Part shown: positions 62,932 to 64,000 of the stretch, piece by piece
Numbering within the stretch: position 1 is the stretch's first letter
Layout of the letters: each line of letters begins with the position of its first letter
Source of the DNA: Mariniflexile sp. AS56
GTDB lineage: Bacteria; Bacteroidota; Bacteroidia; Flavobacteriales; Flavobacteriaceae
Assembly (NCBI RefSeq): GCF_030552475.1
Contig: NZ_JAUPED010000002.1
Location: forward strand, 310,001-374,000
DNA length: 64,000 bases
Reading direction: 5' to 3'
Translations under genes and position numbers: made by a program
Notes under the pieces: model-generated
Database searches by the model: none
Told to the model about the DNA's origin: nothing
Seen by the model: the letters and a program-made list of their open reading frames with translations, nothing else

Positions 62932-63717
62932 ATGAATCAACCACTCGCTTACGTGCATCCTGGTGCTAAAATTGCAAAAAATGTTGTAATAGAGCCATTT
63001 ACCACTATTTATAATAATGTAACTATTGGTGAAGGTACTTGGATAGGGAGTAATGTTACCATTATGGAAGGTGCTCGTATAGGTAAAAATTGCAGTATTT
63101 TTCCTGGTTCAGTTATTTCGGCTGTTCCACAAGATTTAAAATATAACGACGAAGAAACAACCGTAGAAATAGGGGATAACGTAACCATTAGAGAATGTGT
63201 TACCATTAATAGAGGTACAACTGATAGAATGAAAACAGTGATTGGGAACAATTGCTTAATCATGGCTTATTGCCATATTGCACACGACTGTATAGTGGGT
63301 AATAACTGTATTTTTTCTAATAACAGTACGCTTGCAGGACATATCACCATTGGTGACTATGTGGTTTTAGCAGGTATGACCGCTGTTCATCAATTTGTTT
63401 CCGTGGGAAATCATGCCTTTGTAACTGGTGGCTCTTTAGTTCGTAAAGACGTACCTCCTTTTGTGAAAGCGGCAAGAGAACCTTTATCTTATGTTGGTAT
63501 TAACTCTGTTGGCTTAAGAAGACGCGGGTATTCAACAGAAAAAATTAGAGAAATTCAGAATATTTATAGAATTCTTTACCAAAAAAATTACAATAACACA
63601 CAAGCTACCGAAATTATGGAAGCTGAAATGGAGGCAACTCCAGAGCGTGATGAAATCCTTCAATTTATAAAAGATTCACAAAGAGGAATCATGAAAGGCT
63701 ATTTCAAAGCAAACTAA
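62932..63717 (+). CDS. lpxA: UDP-N-acetylglucosamine O-acyltransferase LpxA
   Basis: A 261-residue left-handed beta-helix enzyme for the first step of lipid A synthesis. Hexapeptide turns run from residue 10 to about 185; MAYCHIAHDCIVGN (111-124) has the catalytic histidine at His118; NSVGLRRRGYS is the conserved start of the C-terminal helical part. Length is normal. Third gene of the lpx operon, 39 bp after lpxC/fabZ. Confidence 0.96.
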   Translation: MNQPLAYVHPGAKIAKNVVIEPFTTIYNNVTIGEGTWIGSNVTIMEGARIGKNCSIFPGSVISAVPQDLKYNDEETTVEIGDNVTIRECVTINRGTTDRMKTVIGNNCLIMAYCHIAHDCIVGNNCIFSNNSTLAGHITIGDYVVLAGMTAVHQFVSVGNHAFVTGGSLVRKDVPPFVKAAREPLSYVGINSVGLRRRGYSTEKIREIQNIYRILYQKNYNNTQATEIMEAEMEATPERDEILQFIKDSQRGIMKGYFKAN

Positions 63718-63767
63718 GAAAATTAGTTTTTACAACTTTACATTAATAACAAACAACAAACATTACA

Positions 63768-64000
63768 ATGGCTACTACAAGTGATATTAGAAACGGATTA
63801 TGTATAAGGTATAACAACGACATTTATAAAATAACAGAATTTTTACACGTAAAACCTGGAAAAGGGCCTGCGTTTGTTAGAACTAAAATGAAAAGTGTTA
63901 CTAACGGAAAAGTGTTAGATAATACATTTTCAGCAGGACATAAATTAGAAGATGTACGTGTTGAAACTCATAAATTTCAATTTTTATACAATGATGGTGA
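63768..64000 (+). CDS. efp: Elongation factor P, 3' end cut by window
   Basis: The frame opens at the ATG 63768 and is still open at the window end (77 complete residues visible). It reads MATTSDIRNGLCI, then VKPGKGPAFVRTKMK with the loop lysine Lys32 at the usual modification site of EF-P, then GHKLEDVRVETHK. EF-P relieves ribosome stalling at polyproline. It probably belongs to the lpx operon, 50 bp after lpxA. Confidence 0.94.
   Translation, partial: MATTSDIRNGLCIRYNNDIYKITEFLHVKPGKGPAFVRTKMKSVTNGKVLDNTFSAGHKLEDVRVETHKFQFLYNDG

Overview
The window is a low-GC (about one third G+C by eye) chromosomal segment from a member of the Bacteroidota, most likely a marine-type Flavobacteriaceae. 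The evidence is a PorX-type response regulator with a PglZ-like domain (type IX secretion control), the LpxC-FabZ fusion typical of Bacteroidota, a CarboxypepD_reg/TonB-type outer-membrane barrel protein, -7 promoter boxes of the TAnnTTTG form, and no Shine-Dalgarno pattern. I cannot name the genus. I saw no tRNA, rRNA, CRISPR array or insertion sequence.

Left edge (1-2808): a truncated small lipoprotein gene, an XRE-type regulator facing an M14-type metallopeptidase across a promoter region full of short inverted and direct repeats, and an Lrp/AsnC regulator closed by a clear terminator.

Polysaccharide locus (2930-47235): about 44 kb devoted to one cell-surface or exported glycan. (a) 2930-8215, + strand: an MBOAT/SGNH O-acylation pair, then an ATP-grasp / HAD / FemAB-like GNAT cassette. 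(b) 8256-15937: two tandem initiating sugar transferases, a divergent DegT-like PLP enzyme and GNAT pair, two GT4 glycosyltransferases and a surface-type beta-helix lipoprotein. (c) 38064 down to 16161, - strand: a run of 22 genes with gaps of 47 bp or less. It supplies UDP-HexNAc dehydrogenase and epimerase (TviB/TviC-like, probably UDP-GalNAcA), RmlA-RmlB plus two 3,4-ketoisomerases, an aminotransferase and an N-acetyltransferase (dTDP-3-acetamido-3,6-dideoxyhexose), a second MBOAT/SGNH pair, a hexapeptide acyltransferase, a Wzx flippase, five glycosyltransferases, a Dlt-like module (adenylation enzyme, carrier protein, MBOAT, SGNH) and an EpsG/Wzy-like polymerase. (d) 38352-46492: a DUF2334-type deacetylase, then a + strand operon of PglE-like aminotransferase, PglF-like dehydratase, Wza-like export lipoprotein and Wzc-like tyrosine kinase, met tail-to-tail by a PHP-type phosphatase.

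Right side (47290-64000): aroB, proline dehydrogenase, a short soluble CapD/PglF paralogue with a third PglC-like sugar transferase, a small membrane-anchored protein, alanine dehydrogenase, a TonB-type barrel protein followed by the decayed remains of a second copy of its 3' end, an unlisted 47-codon secreted-peptide gene overlapping a membrane protein gene, tsaE, porX, an HD-domain phosphohydrolase, and the lipid A operon lpxD - lpxC/fabZ - lpxA - efp (efp cut by the window end).

Reading the genes together: nucleotide sugars (probably UDP-GalNAcA, dTDP-Fuc3NAc or dTDP-Qui3NAc, and a UDP-diacetamido-trideoxyhexose) are assembled on a lipid carrier, flipped by Wzx, polymerised by the EpsG-like protein, and exported through Wza/Wzc under kinase/phosphatase control. 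The polymer appears to be decorated by an unusually large set of acyl-transfer systems: three MBOAT/SGNH pairs, one with its own adenylation enzyme and carrier protein. The Dlt-like module (18300-22434) and the ATP-grasp/HAD/FemAB-like cassette (5473-8215) are the best candidates for under-described biology here. All functional statements rest on motif and family recognition by reading, not on database searches.
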